A DNA stretch of 64,000 nt. Source: Brachycybe producta. Lineage: Eukaryota; Arthropoda; Diplopoda; Playtdesmida; Andrognathidae. The translations under genes were made by a program, and so were the position numbers. Below, in pieces: positions 1 to 11,400 of this stretch (position 1 is its first letter; each line of letters starts with the position of its first letter). The DNA lies in assembly GCA_036925085.1 (NCBI GenBank), contig JAUPFP010000067.1, positions 744,001 through 808,000 on the forward strand. The letters are read 5' to 3'. The notes beneath the pieces were generated by a model. The model did not search any database and was not told the origin of the DNA. It worked only from the letters and a program-made list of their open reading frames with translations.

Positions 1-724
1 AAATCTGTTAATTGAATATTTTTTTGTTCTTCTAATTAATAAATAATAATAATAATGAATTCATAATAATTAATGACTGCGGCAATTAAAAATAATTAGT
101 TTGAATCAAATAAATTTTCTAATTTAAATTTCACTTTTATCTTACCTTGTGATAAACAGCTTTTTAATTGAAGAGAAATAGTAATAATAATAATGAAGAT
201 GATAAAATGGCTAAATTTCAAATTCGTCATCTAAATCGATAAAAAAAACCTATGATTATTGAAATCAATAAATATGAATAAAATCGAAGAATTAAAAAAA
301 TACTGACCTTTTCTGTATGTAAATTAATTCAACAATGACCAATATTAGTTAGTGATTTGAGTATGACACTTCCCCCTCCCCCTCCCCCTCTAACATATTT
401 AATTATAATTAAACATATTCTATTACAGTATTGAATATGATGATGAATCTGGTAACAAGTAATTAAATGTTTAACCTTTATGATCATCAATTCAAAAAAT
501 TGTTTTATTTAAAAACTTAATTATATTTTAATTTTAATTAAAAATCTACTAATTTGTTGTTTTTTTTTTGGTTAAATTTATTATATAAAATTATACAGTA
601 TGTCTCAGAATAAACTTGACATGTCTATTGTATTAATCAAAAGACTAACTTTGATGGCACAATCTATTGTTTAAAATGAAATATATCTCAGAATATAATG
701 CTCAATCTAAAGATAACTTCGACA
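1..724. other. AT-rich stretch without recognised feature
   Basis: No ORF, splice-flanked exon or known repeat end was recognised. The only local structure is a short run of CCCCCT units near 369-390 and several A/T homopolymers. Confidence 0.5.
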
Positions 725-1022
725 CACATATACAGTTAAATGCATTTAAATAATAAATGTGTTTACAGAGCCCTGTGAAGGACAAACAAACAATATGTCG
801 AATTCAATTTATTCAGTTAATAATCTGAAAATATTGAGTTAATTAACTTAAATCTAATCTATAAACTATGGATAAAATATTGATTTAGTATTTCAATTTT
901 AAAATATTAATAATTAAAAGTCAGTTTTTATTTGGTTTATGTGTCCTTAACTGGATTCCGTATAATTCACCTAAACACATTTAATTTGAATTCATTTAAC
1001 TCATGTGTGTTGACAAGGTATA
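725..1022 (+). repeat. MITE family R4, degenerate copy
   Basis: It matches the copies at 13985-14295, 19975-20300, 44765-45090 (inverted) and 62610-62890. All share an internal block around GAGCCCTGTGAAGGACAAAC and the terminal words CATGTGTGTACAAGGTAT or its complement. The ends are inverted repeats (ATACCTTGTACACACATGAG type) and there is no coding potential. It is a non-autonomous DNA transposon of unassigned superfamily. Confidence 0.75.
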
Positions 1023-1085
1023 AGTTGGTTGTTAACAACATAATTATCAAAATATACAGCTAAGATGGTTTATTAACAGCTTTAA

Positions 1086-1322
1086 AAGAAACTAGAATGT
1101 GTTTTAGAAACTAGAAATTGGTAGCTCAATTAATTAAGAAATATTTTTATGTTGCTATTTTATAAAATAAACTTTTTATAGACAAAAATTAAAACAATAT
1201 TGTTTGCTTCGAGTTGGATCATTTTCAAAATTTCCAAAAAAAGTTTATTTTGAAAGATATCAACATGAAAGTAACCTTAAAGATGATTGAGTTACACTTC
1301 TAGTTTCTAAAATACATTCAAG
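1086..1322. repeat. MITE family R1 copy
   Basis: This near-palindromic element has ends of the form TTTAGAAACTAGAAGGGTAG and its complement, and an inner TATCTTTCAAAATAAACTTT block that recurs inverted in the other half. R1 is the most abundant repeat in the window, with more than 25 full or partial copies. Confidence 0.75.
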
Positions 1323-2206
1323 TTTTTCTTCGTTTTGCATCTGAAAGAGAGAATAATTAAGTTAGAAAAAAATTAAATAAATTAGTAGAGTTATTAAGAA
1401 AAATTACAAACTAAAATTAAAAACTAAAGTTTAATTATTTCTATCAGATAAAAATTAGAATTTCTAAAACTGATTTTAAAAATTCAGCAACTTTTTAAAA
1501 AATTCTTTACTAATTTGTGTCATTTTTTGTATAAATACATTTTGATGTTTGTTCCTAACAATCAACTCAATTTTGAAAAAGTGTAGCATTTATAATTTCT
1601 GAGATATTTCATTTTAAACGATTTAACTGTGCCATTTCTTTATAGATTGCTTGCTGTTGAGGACATATTGTATTTATTTACAACAAAAAAAAAGTTACAA
1701 TCAATGTTGTTAAGTTAATCAACTTTAAGACATTTAACATCATCTCAGTTTTAAATTTCATTAAGTATTTTTTTTAAAGTTTTTAATTACAAACACTGAA
1801 AAGTGCTTTTTAATGTAATCTGAAGTTAATGCAATTTGAATATAAGAAAAATATCAATGATACCAAATTTCCTTTTAAACAATAGAATGTAAATAATTAA
1901 TAATTATTATGAGTAATTGTTTAATGAAATACCTAATTTCTTATGATTAATTACATGAAAGTTTTCATTTAACATTTAAATGTCACACAAATGGTTAAAG
2001 GTTAATGAAGCCAACCTTTTACGTTATTTTTTTTTACACAAAATTACAAATATTCTTAAATTCTATTAATTATTAATTATACTTAGTGCGGTTTGAACAA
2101 GATTGCAAAATTTAGAGATTTTTAAAATATTTGATTGAAATCAGATTTTTTTATTTATTAAAATACAATATAAAAACCATAATAATTAATGGTAATGACA
2201 CACATG
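1323..2206. other. AT-rich stretch, nothing recognised
   Basis: Low-complexity AT-rich sequence. I saw no repeat end, exon or RNA gene. Confidence 0.4.
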
Positions 2207-2399
2207 CCTGGGCCGAGTTAGGGCCGAAGATCGGCCGTCACTCGGTGGAGTCAAATTCACCATTACTTTCAATGCATCTGCTTGTACAACAGCGTGCCGT
2301 GACCGGACAGTCCCTTAGCTCTGCTACCGTGGAACGGAACTCCCCATTAATTAACCGGGCCGGAGCACGACCGTCTCTTCGGCCCTGTCTCGGCCCGGA
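2207..2399. repeat. GC-rich MITE with 23-bp imperfect terminal inverted repeats
   Basis: A sharp GC-rich island in AT-rich DNA. The left end CTGGGCCGAGTTAGGGCCGA pairs with the right end (complement CCGGGCCGAGACAGGGCCGA) at about 20 of 23 positions. The ORF crossing it begins in flanking AT-rich DNA and has no family motif, so it is not called a gene. The target-site duplication is unclear. Confidence 0.6.
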
Positions 2400-3241
2400 C
2401 CATAAAATGTGATTTTTTTTTTGTTTTAAAATTACAGATATGCTTAAAAGATTTTTTTTTAGTGAAAATATTAAAATGATTATATTTTAATATTTTCACT
2501 AATTATTATATCTGCAATAATAATTATTGATTAAATTAATCAATATACTGTAAAACAAATTTAATCACTGATTTATGTGGATTTTTTTACAAATTTTCTT
2601 GATAAATTGGTCAATCTGATAATATTATCGATTTTATTTTAGTTTCCATATTAAGTTCAGATTAAACAAAATTGCAAAAATTTGCTATTTTTATTATGAA
2701 GAAAAAAAATATTGATTTATCAGTTTTTATTTATTAAAATAAAGGCTATTTTCGCCTTTATTTTAATAAATAAAGACTGATGTTAATGTTTCGTTTAGTA
2801 TTACATATTAAAATATATTTCATCACCTTTTCAAAAAAAAAAAAATTAATAAAATTAGCATATTTTTATGAGAAAAAACAATTCATTTTTCAGATTTTTA
2901 ATCATAAAAAATAACCTGTAACATTTTATAATTTGAATCATATAATTTTAAACTAACTAAATTATTGTAAAAATATTAATATTACAAATCAGAAACCTAT
3001 TTCTGTCTTTTTTTTAATTCGTGAACTGAATACATTTTTTTCTTCATATTTACTTATTATTTAATATTTTAATAATAAAAATAACGTGGTTTAAAGAAAA
3101 ATAATTTCAAATTAAAGTTTAGAACTTTTTAAGAAATTCGTTTAAAATTGAGGTAAAAAATATATACTTGATGGGATTAAAATAAAACAAAAATTTCCAG
3201 AAATTCAAAACTAAAAAAAAATATTATGAAAAATAAGAAAT
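2400..3241. other. AT-rich intergenic DNA with two short fold-back hairpins
   Basis: Two near-perfect inverted repeats lie at about 2461-2502 (GTGAAAATATTAAAAT arm) and about 2722-2778 (TTATTTATTAAAATAAAGGC arm, 7-nt loop). Nothing else was recognised. This is the region 3' of the defensin-like gene. Confidence 0.5.
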
Positions 3242-5683
3242 TTATTCGATCAATTTTTCGACCAAACTTTTGATTTCTGGATTGATATTCAATTTCCTCC
3301 GTTTTTCATTATCCTCCTCCTCCTCCCCCTCCTCATCCTCGTCATCATCTTCGGCAACGTGAATTACAACCGAATCCACAATTGGAGCCTCAGTTTTATC
3401 TTCTCCAGAAAAGAGATGCTGAGGATCGTACTCTTTAGCGATTCCTAAAATGGTTCCTCGAAGATTACGAGGATTACCGAGCTTAAAGATAATATTATTT
3501 CGATTATGATGATGATGATGCATGTGTTGGTTTCGATGGTGTCGTGTGTGACTACCGGATTGTGACTCTCCGGATTCCGGAGACTGAGACACACTCCCGC
3601 CACTACCGCCACCGCCACCGCTCTGAACGACCTCCATCCCTCCATCCACATCCCCAATACCATCCATCGAAGTGACCTCGTGGTCGGCCATCGGATCCGA
3701 TATATCGTAAGCGGATACAAAATCATCCGGCGGCGGTGCCTCTTGATCCGGATAATGATATCCGCCGGTGCCGTGTGCCGGTTTTGATGCCGCAGATCCT
3801 TCTTGAGGATCTGTCACTTGGCCCGCTTCAACTAATTCGTCCAGCATCGATTTATCGTAGAGGATACGGTGGTCCATCGGAGTTTCACCAACATTTTCCG
3901 TTTTTTCCGAAAGAAATGGTAAAATCATTTGGCCACTTAAACGTAATTTTCTAATCGCATTCTTTTCAACTCCTTTACAGACACAGATGCCTTTGTAACA
4001 TTTTCCGTTACTGAAACCCAGTTCGGTGCAAGAGGCTTTACAATGTAAATCGACGTGGAATAAACAATAAAAGTGGACCTTCGGCGGGTTTTTAGCACTC
4101 ATTTTTGACTCCGATGGTGGTGGTGGCTCGTCTACAAAATAAAAATAATTATTAAAAAAACGCAGACACACATTTTTTTAGGGACGGGGACATTCGAATC
4201 CCGCGAATCTTAAAAAATAGTCGAGATTAGAAAACTCGAATCTTCGCGTTTTTTTCGTCTTTCGAATCCTAACTTTAAAAAAAAACTGTTAAAACTTTGG
4301 TAAAATTAGTTTTAATTAAGGATGGGGACATTCGAATCCTCGAATCCCGCGAATCTTATAAAATATTCGAGATTCGAAAACTCGAATCCTTACGCTTTTA
4401 TCGTCTTTCCAATGTTTCGAATTCTAACCTTAAAAAAATGTTAAAAACTTTGGTAAAATTAGTTTTAACTCCATTGACGTCCAATAAAAGCGTTGACTAA
4501 CAAAAAAAAACCGGCGATTGTTGCAATTTCGGTGTTGTATCCGGATCACCAATGGATCACCTTGTGGCGACCCTGAGTGAAGCCACACTTGTTTGTTTTT
4601 ATTATTAATAATTTAATATTTAACCTTATTTCATTTATTTGTATCTTTTTTAATGAATAATATAGGATTCTTATATGAAGGATTCGAGATTCGAGGGATT
4701 CGAGAACCTTTTAGGATTCGAATTCGAGTAAATTTATTATTCGTCTCACCTCTAATTATTTTATTTTTAATAAAAAAAATATTCAAACAATAGGTGGATT
4801 TATTGATGGCATTTTTTATATGCGAATATCTTTTAAAATAACGAAAGTAGAAAATTGTATATTTTTACATAAAAAAAATCGTTTACTTCAAAAACAGTCA
4901 TAAAAAGTGTATTTTAAAAGATGTCGTCATAAAAATATTTATCACATATTCGCCTACAATTCTAGTTTCTATAACAAACTTTCTAGCAAATTTATTAAAT
5001 GTATTCAAACAGCTTAAAATATTTAAATGTTAATTAAAAAAAGCGCTAGAATAGATTAATTTAGAAAAATTTTAATAATTAATTTCGTAAATTATTGATA
5101 AAATAATATAATATTTTTTTTACTAAACGAATTTTCAACAATTTTTAGCAATTTAAAATGTTTTATGAATTAGTTATGTTTTTCTTCGAAATGATGTTTT
5201 TTTTCAAAAGTGAAAAAAAAAAATCAATGGAAAACTAGAAAGCGTTTTAGAAACTAGAAGGGTAGCTTGCGGATCATTTAATAGCATTTTCATTGTTGAT
5301 ATCTTTCAAAATAAACTTTTTACAAGCAAAAAATTAAAAAAAAAATATCGACAGCTTAAAAAGTTGGGTCATTTTCAAACTCAAACATAAAAAAAGCTTA
5401 TTTTAAAATATATAAAAAACCTGAAAATGCCTCTTAAATGATTCAGCTACCTTTCTAGTTTCTAAAAACACTTTCAAATTTCTCTTAATTAATTTTCAAG
5501 ATGCGTTTCAACTTTAATTAACCACCTTAATGAGAAATATAATTAAAATATTACACTTTCAAACAAAATTAGTTTAATTTTGATAATTAGTTAAATAAAA
5601 AGAGTAAATTTCTTACCTGAAAAACACTGATCAAAAGGAATGAAAACCAAAATACACAAAACCAAACTTAATTTCATCGTCAT
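3242..5683 (-). CDS. Secreted defensin-like (CS-alpha-beta) precursor with long acidic C-terminal tail
   Basis: Two coding exons, 5617-5683 and 3242-4131, joined in phase 1 (donor CAG|GTAAG, acceptor TTTGTAG|AC), give 318 aa. Exon 1 encodes a hydrophobic signal peptide (residues 1-22, ending DQCFS). Six cysteines at 45, 53, 57, 67, 72 and 74 follow the C-x7-C-x3-C-x9-C-x4-C-x-C pattern of invertebrate defensins, and G65-K-C67 is the gamma-core. Family knowledge: this fold is usually a 35-45 aa antimicrobial or toxin-like peptide. The following 240 residues are not typical: a Gly/Ser linker, a His-rich run near residues 205-220, an Asp/Glu run near 280-295, and KRRK. No cleavage site for releasing the defensin domain is evident. 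The stop TAA lies inside an AATAAA at 3241-3246. The intron holds R2 and R1 MITEs. The signal-exon plan resembles the SP genes, but no sequence relationship to them is clear. Function (immune peptide, matrix protein or other) is not shown. Confidence 0.8.
4185..4750 (+). repeat. MITE family R2 copy in the defensin-like gene intron
   Basis: About 450-560 bp, built of TTCGAATCC-rich ends and an inner unique block containing CCGGCGATTGTTGCAATTTC and GGATCACCTTGTGGCGACCC. Other copies: 6028-6440 (inverted), 10450-10890, 17548-17945, and a fragment at 27320-27395. It has no coding potential. Confidence 0.8.
5228..5470. repeat. MITE family R1 copy in the defensin-like gene intron
   Basis: It has the R1 ends (GTTTTAGAAACTAGAAGGGT and complement) and the mirrored AAAATAAACTTTTTA core. 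Confidence 0.75.
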
Positions 5684-6027
5684 TGTTTTTTTTTGATTTC
5701 AAAGTTGATTAACAAAAAAAAAATTAAAACCTAATTAGCATAAAAAGAAGAAATAAAAAATAAAGATTTCTCTTAATTAAAATAAATTCTTGTTGTTAGA
5801 AGTATTTATTTAAATAGTTAGTTACCTTTTGTTTAAATTATAAAACTAATTGTTTGGTTGACAGGTGAAGGTAAATTAAGAACAATGAAACAAAATCATA
5901 TCTGACCTCCATTTGTAATCTTTTCAAGTAATTTAAATAAATATACGGAAGCTCAAAGTGAAAAAAAAAGATTACTAATTAGTTTAATAAACCTTCTACA
6001 AATGTATTCATTTTTAATAAATTAATT
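5684..6027 (-). other. Region upstream of the defensin-like gene
   Basis: AT-rich leader and putative promoter. TATA-like strings occur on the minus strand (TTTTATAATTTAAAC near 5840). No arrangement matching the SP promoters (ATTGG plus TATATAAACC) was found, so the transcription start is undetermined. Confidence 0.35.
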
Positions 6028-6440
6028 AGAGGTGGGACGAATCCTAAATTTTCTCGAATTCGAATCGTTAAAAGGTTCTCGAATCCTTCGAATCTCTCGA
6101 ATCCTTCATATAAGAATTTTAAATTATTCATTAAGAAGATACAAATAAATGAAATAATATTAAATATTAAATTATTAAAGTGTGGCTTCACTCAGGGTCG
6201 CCACAAGGTGATCCATTGGTGATCCGGATACCACCGAAATTACAACAATCGCCGGTTTTTGTTGTTAGTGAACGCTTCTATTGGACGTCAATTGGAGTTA
6301 AAACTAATTTTAATTTTAAACTAATTAACAATTTTTTTTTAGGTTAGGATTCGAAAGATTCGAAAAAAGCGTGTAGATTCGAGTTTTCGAATCTCGATTA
6401 TTTTTCGGGATTCGAGGATTCGAATGGCCTATCTCTAAAA
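6028..6440 (-). repeat. MITE family R2 copy, inverted
   Basis: It is the reverse complement of the 4185-4750 element, starting GGTGGGACGAATCC and ending in GATTCGAATGGCC, with the same CCGGCGATTGTTG-type inner block inverted. Confidence 0.8.
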
Positions 6441-6700
6441 TTACGAAGTAATCATTATCATTACAGCAATTGAAATTATACTTTTTTTTTAATAAAAAAA
6501 AGGCTGGTTAGAGGCTAGATATCTGGTCACTATCAGTTGTCAACTAGAGATAGTTCTAGCCTCTAACCAGGTGTTTTTGATTATAAAAAGCATAATTGTT
6601 GGTTGATATCTAAACGGAATTGTTACTTCAAAATTGACTCTTGAGCCATAGATTGAGAAACATGTGCTTGATATAAATGCATAAAAATCCGACCACCTAA
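6441..6700. repeat. MITE family R6 copy
   Basis: A palindromic element whose centre reads GGTTAGAGGCTAGATATCTG and, inverted, TAGCCTCTAACCAG. Its outer end carries GCCATAGATTGAGAAACAT and TGCATAAAAATCCG. Other copies: 34240-34560, 36250-36650, 42555-42860, 59105-59460, with parts at 47490-47560 and 57470-57560. Confidence 0.75.
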
Positions 6701-6784
6701 TTAATTATTAATTTATTATAAATTTATTAATGTTTATAATTATTATCATTTCATTTTATATTGAAATTTAAAAAAAAAATGTGA

Positions 6785-7480
6785 ATTACGGTTGAAAGTT
6801 AGTTAGAAACTAGAACGGTAGTTGAATCACGTGTTTTATAATCAAGTATTTTCATGTTGATATCTTTCAAAATAAACATTACATGTTGATATAATATCTT
6901 TTAAAATAAACTTTTTTATAGACAAAGATTAAAAAACATACTGTCTGCTTACAATTGTGTCATTTTCAAACACAAATAATAAGTTTATTTTGAAAGATAA
7001 CTGTAAAAGTGATTGAGCTACTCTTCTAGTTTCTAAAACGCAGTATTCGTGGCCGTTACGAGAAGCCGTAATCCATACTAGACAATTACTAATTAACCAG
7101 TGACCTGCACCCACTACATTCTTGCATTATTGATATTCAATACTTTTCGTTTAAAATTTCATTCAGATTTCAGACAACGAAAACACATTCCAAACTAAGA
7201 CTAAAAAAAAAATAACTGCGAAATAAATAATTTCTCATTTTTAACAAGAAGCTTGACAACTAATTAAAAAAAATATCACAATTATAAGAAACTAGAAGAG
7301 TATTTTCAATTTGATATCTTTAAAAATGAACTTTTGATTGCAAATTTAATATATAAATAATAAAAAGTTAAAATTGCCACCAAACGATATCAACATGAAA
7401 ATACCATATTTTAAAAGAAATCAACACAATTAATATATTTTTCATTTATTAATAATTATAAATATATATATCCCTGCGTA
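6785..7480. repeat. Two R1 MITE copies, the second degenerate
   Basis: A fuller copy at about 6800-7045 and a decayed one at about 7285-7440 share the AGAAACTAGAA ends and the GATATCTTT...AAAATAAAC core. Between them lies about 240 bp of unassigned AT-rich sequence. Confidence 0.6.
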
Positions 7481-8045
7481 ACGCTGTGCAAACAAGGAGA
7501 AAAATGCGTAAGCACATCGGAATTTATATAAATTTAAATAAACCGCTTTTTTTTCAAGGTCAAGATTATGTTGCGCTCTCCTCATCTAAGAACCCCATGA
7601 TATTAAATTGGAGAGGGGGGGAAAAGGTTGGAACGTGTAGAAGGGGGGGAGAGAGAAACGTGGAGGGGGAAAAAAGTGGGAGGGGGAAAAAAGTGGGAGG
7701 GGGAAAAAGTGGGAGGGGGAAACTGAAATTGAAATGAAAGGTGTAAAAAAAAGAACAAACGACGCGCATGCGCACACCAGAGAAAATGAAAAACTCATTT
7801 TCTCTTTTAAATATAAAAAGGGGAGGGGATAATAGTAGCAAAATTAAACTACAGTTTATCACAGGCAACTGTGCCCAGCATTAGAATTTCTTTTGCTCCA
7901 CCCTTTTATGAACGTCATCAATATCTAATTGGTTTGTTACTTGGTCTGACGTCATAAAAGGGCGGAGGAAAAGAAATTCTAATGTTGGGCACAATTGCTT
8001 ATGAATTTGGCTCCCGTTATTTGTGACCGTTTACCCCTCTAGTTT
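7470..8045 (+). repeat. Repeat R13 (about 0.55 kb) carrying an R3-like palindrome
   Basis: It shares termini and interior with 32830-33306 and, inverted, 22490-23850: CCCTGYGTAACGCTGTRCAAACAAGG at one end, TTTGTGACCGTTTACCCCTC at the other. The inside has a purine-rich GGGGGAAAAAGTGGGA block and the R3-like CCCTTTTATGAACGTCATC palindrome (about 7880-8010). Overlapping ORFs here are repeat artefacts. The class is unassigned. Confidence 0.65.
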
Positions 8046-8456
8046 ATTATTAATTATTAATAATTACTCTTCTACTTTATAAAACTTTATTTCTTCTTAA
8101 TTTCTACTTCTAAAATTGCAGAATAAATTCTCTTTAATTTGCATATTTTGTAAATTGTCTATTTTGAAATCGCCCAACACAAATTAATTTATTTTTCATT
8201 TATTATTATTTCTCATTATTACTTTTCTAGTTTATAAAAAAAAATTCCTATTTCTTTTTATATTTCTACATGTGAATTTGCAGACTAAATGGAGTTTTAT
8301 TAGAACAATATTCTCCTTCATTTGCATATTTACTAATTGTTTATTTTTAAATCGCCTAATTATGACCTTTTTCCATTAAAACTTTTATTTGCAACTTTTA
8401 TTATCTTCCAAAAAAAAATGTTACAAAATGAAAAACGACGCTTCATACTCTTTAAC
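8046..8456 (-). other. 3' flank of the HSD17B8-like gene, with poly(A) signals
   Basis: On the minus strand AATAAA occurs at 8384-8389 and again at 8397-8402, about 55-75 nt after the stop codon. These are the likely polyadenylation signals. The rest is AT-rich with nothing recognised. Confidence 0.5.
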
Positions 8457-11400
8457 TTAAGATCCCATGTGTAAGCCACCTACAAAATAATAATTCAAAC
8501 CAAAAAATAAAAGATACGATCAATGACTAATTATCCATTGTCCATCGCGAGCATAACTGACCTGTCACTTCAATGCTCGTTCCCGTAATGTAACTACTGC
8601 GACTGGACGCAAGAAAAAGGCAAAGTTCGGCCACATCTGCGGGTCAAAATTGTAATTCTTCAAACGCCTAAACGCCTCTCTCGAACTACGATTATTCTGT
8701 CTTCTCTCAGGTGCAAAAAATTAAGAGAAACATGAAAATGTTTTAGAAACTAGAAGGGTACCTCAACCACTAAAGGTGTTTTTTTTATTAAATGTTGATA
8801 TCTTTCAAAATAAGCTTTGTCTGTCAGTTTGAAAACGACCTCAATTTTAAGCAGTTGATATTTATTAATTTTTAACTATAAAAAGTTTATTTTGAACAAT
8901 ATCAAACATGAAAACATATCCTTAAATAATTGAGCTACCTTTCTAGTTTCAAAAAGACAGAATAATCAAGAGTTCGAAAATCAGCTGTTCAGTCATAACT
9001 CATTTTAAGGCAAAAATATTTTAATTAAAAAGCGTTTTAGAAACTAGAAGGGTAGCTCAATCACTTAAGAATATTTTCACGTTGATATCTTTTAAAATGA
9101 ACTTTTTATTTCAGTTTGAAAATGACCCAACTTTAAGCAGACGATATTTTTCAAATTTTGTTCGTGAAAAAGTTTATTTTGAAAGATATATCAACATAAA
9201 ATTACCTTTCTAGTTTCTAAAACACTTAATTTTTCCTTAGTTTTTGCTCTTCTTCTTCTTTTACCGTTCGGTTCTCCGAGCCTTTTCAGAGGAATGTTTG
9301 GCACGATAAGATCCAAGACCTTGTCCGGAACAGAAGACACCATCGGAGTTTTGATGAAACCGGGTAAAACCGCATTACAACGGATTCCGAACCTCGTTAA
9401 AATTCAAATTAAAAAAAAATGTCCGAATATTAATAATAATTTAAAAAAACAAATACCTCTCGATTTACTTTGCCAATTCCTTTGCTGCCGTACGTGTTAA
9501 ACCCTGAACTCCGGCTTTCGAAGCCGTGTAATTTACTTGTCCGAGATTTCCAACCTGAATTGTTTAAAATAAACCATCCATCGCTGCTAAATTATTTTTA
9601 TTTTTTTAAATCTGAGAATTATTTCTGTTTATTAATTTTTCTTCTTATGATAAAAAACTGGAAGAAGCCCTTTTGTGTTGACATATCTTTCAAAATAAAC
9701 TTTTTAAAAATAAAATATCGTTTCGAAACCTTTCCAACAATGCTTGCTATGTTGACGATCGAACCTTCCTCGACTTTATCTTCGACCATCGCTCGGCTCA
9801 CAGCTTGATTGATTAGAAAAGTTCCCTGAAAAACAAAAAACAACAATAAAATAATATTAATGAGACTCCATTTTAATTTCATTGTATTAAATTAATTAAA
9901 AATACGTTTGAAAAAATGGTTAATGAACAGCTGATTTACAAACTGTGATTATTCTGTCTTTTTCAGAAGAAACTAGAAAGTTTTTTTAGAAACTAGAAGG
10001 GTAGTGCAATCACTTAAAGCGTATTTTCATGTTGACATCTTTCAAAATAACATTTTCAAACTTTTATAAAAAAAAAGTTTATTTTGAAAGATATTAAAAC
10101 TGGCGATTGAACTAGATACCCTTCTAGTTTCTCTTAATTCTTCACCTGAAAGTCCAGATTTTTCAGAGTTCGAGAAGAGGTTACACTTTAAAACCACAAA
10201 CACACTAGAAAGTGCCTTTTTTTTTAGAAACTAGAAGGGTTTCCAAAATCAGTTCAGTAGGCCCTAGTTATTTTGAAAGATATCAACCATGAAAATCCCT
10301 TTAAGTGATTGAGTTACCCTTCTAGTTTCTAAAACACTTTCTAGTTTTCTCTTAATTTTGCACCTGAAAGACAGAATAATCAAAGAGTTCGCAAATCAGC
10401 TGTTCATAAAACCCCATCTTAAGTCGAAGATCAAGTGTGGCTCATCTAAGTAGAGATGAGACATTCGAATCCTCGAATCCCGCGAATCTTGAAAAAATAT
10501 TCGAGATTCGAAAACTCGAATCTTCGCGCTTTTTTCGTCTTTCGAATCTTTCGAATCCTAACCTTAAAAAAACTGTTAAAAAATTTGTTTAAATTAATTT
10601 TAACTCCATTGACGTCCAATAGAAGCGGTTCAGTAACAAAAAAAAACCGGCGATTGTTGCAATTTCGGTGGTCTATCCGGATCACCAATGGATCACCTTG
10701 TGGCCTGACTCTGAGTGAAGCCACACTTGTGTTTTTTTTATTAATAATTTAATATTTAATATTATTTCATTTATTTGTATCTTCTTAATGAATAATATAG
10801 GATTCTTATATGAAGGATTCGAGAGATTCGAGAACCTTTTAGGATTCGGATTCGGATTTGAGAAAATTTAGGATTCGTCCCACGTTTATAAGGCTTCGGC
10901 TTAATTTTTTTTAACGACTCGGCTCTTAATGTTTTTAAGTATCGTAAACCTATATATACTTTAAGGTTGACACGAATAACTTCATCAAAATTTTCTTCCT
11001 CCATTTTAGTCAGAAATTGGTCTCGAGTTATTCCCGCACAATTAACTGCGATGGAAGGCGCCCTTTTATATTTATCAACCACGGCTTTCATTAAACTGGC
11101 TACGGATTTACTGTCACCGACATCGACTTCGAAAAAACTATGAGAATTTCCTAAAACAAAAATTAAAATTCATTTTTAAAGTGGAAAACGTCTCTCGAAC
11201 TCTCATTATTATCCAGTCTTTCAGAAACTAGAAGGGTAACCTAATCACTTTTAACGGTATTTTCAATGTTGATATCTTTTAAAATAAACTTTTTATGTCA
11301 GTTTCAAACTTATCCCCCCCAACTTTAAGCAGACCATATTTTCTTAATTTTTTCTATAAAAAGTTTATTTTGAAAAATATATCAACATGATAATAACTCC

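Noticed and set aside
2131-2412. 93-aa ORF on the plus strand
   Set aside because: Most of it lies inside a GC-rich MITE with inverted ends; no motif or splice context.
7486-7868. Overlapping ORFs on both strands (Gly/Lys rich and Phe/Pro rich)
   Set aside because: They read the purine-rich part of repeat R13; the same ORFs recur in other R13 copies.
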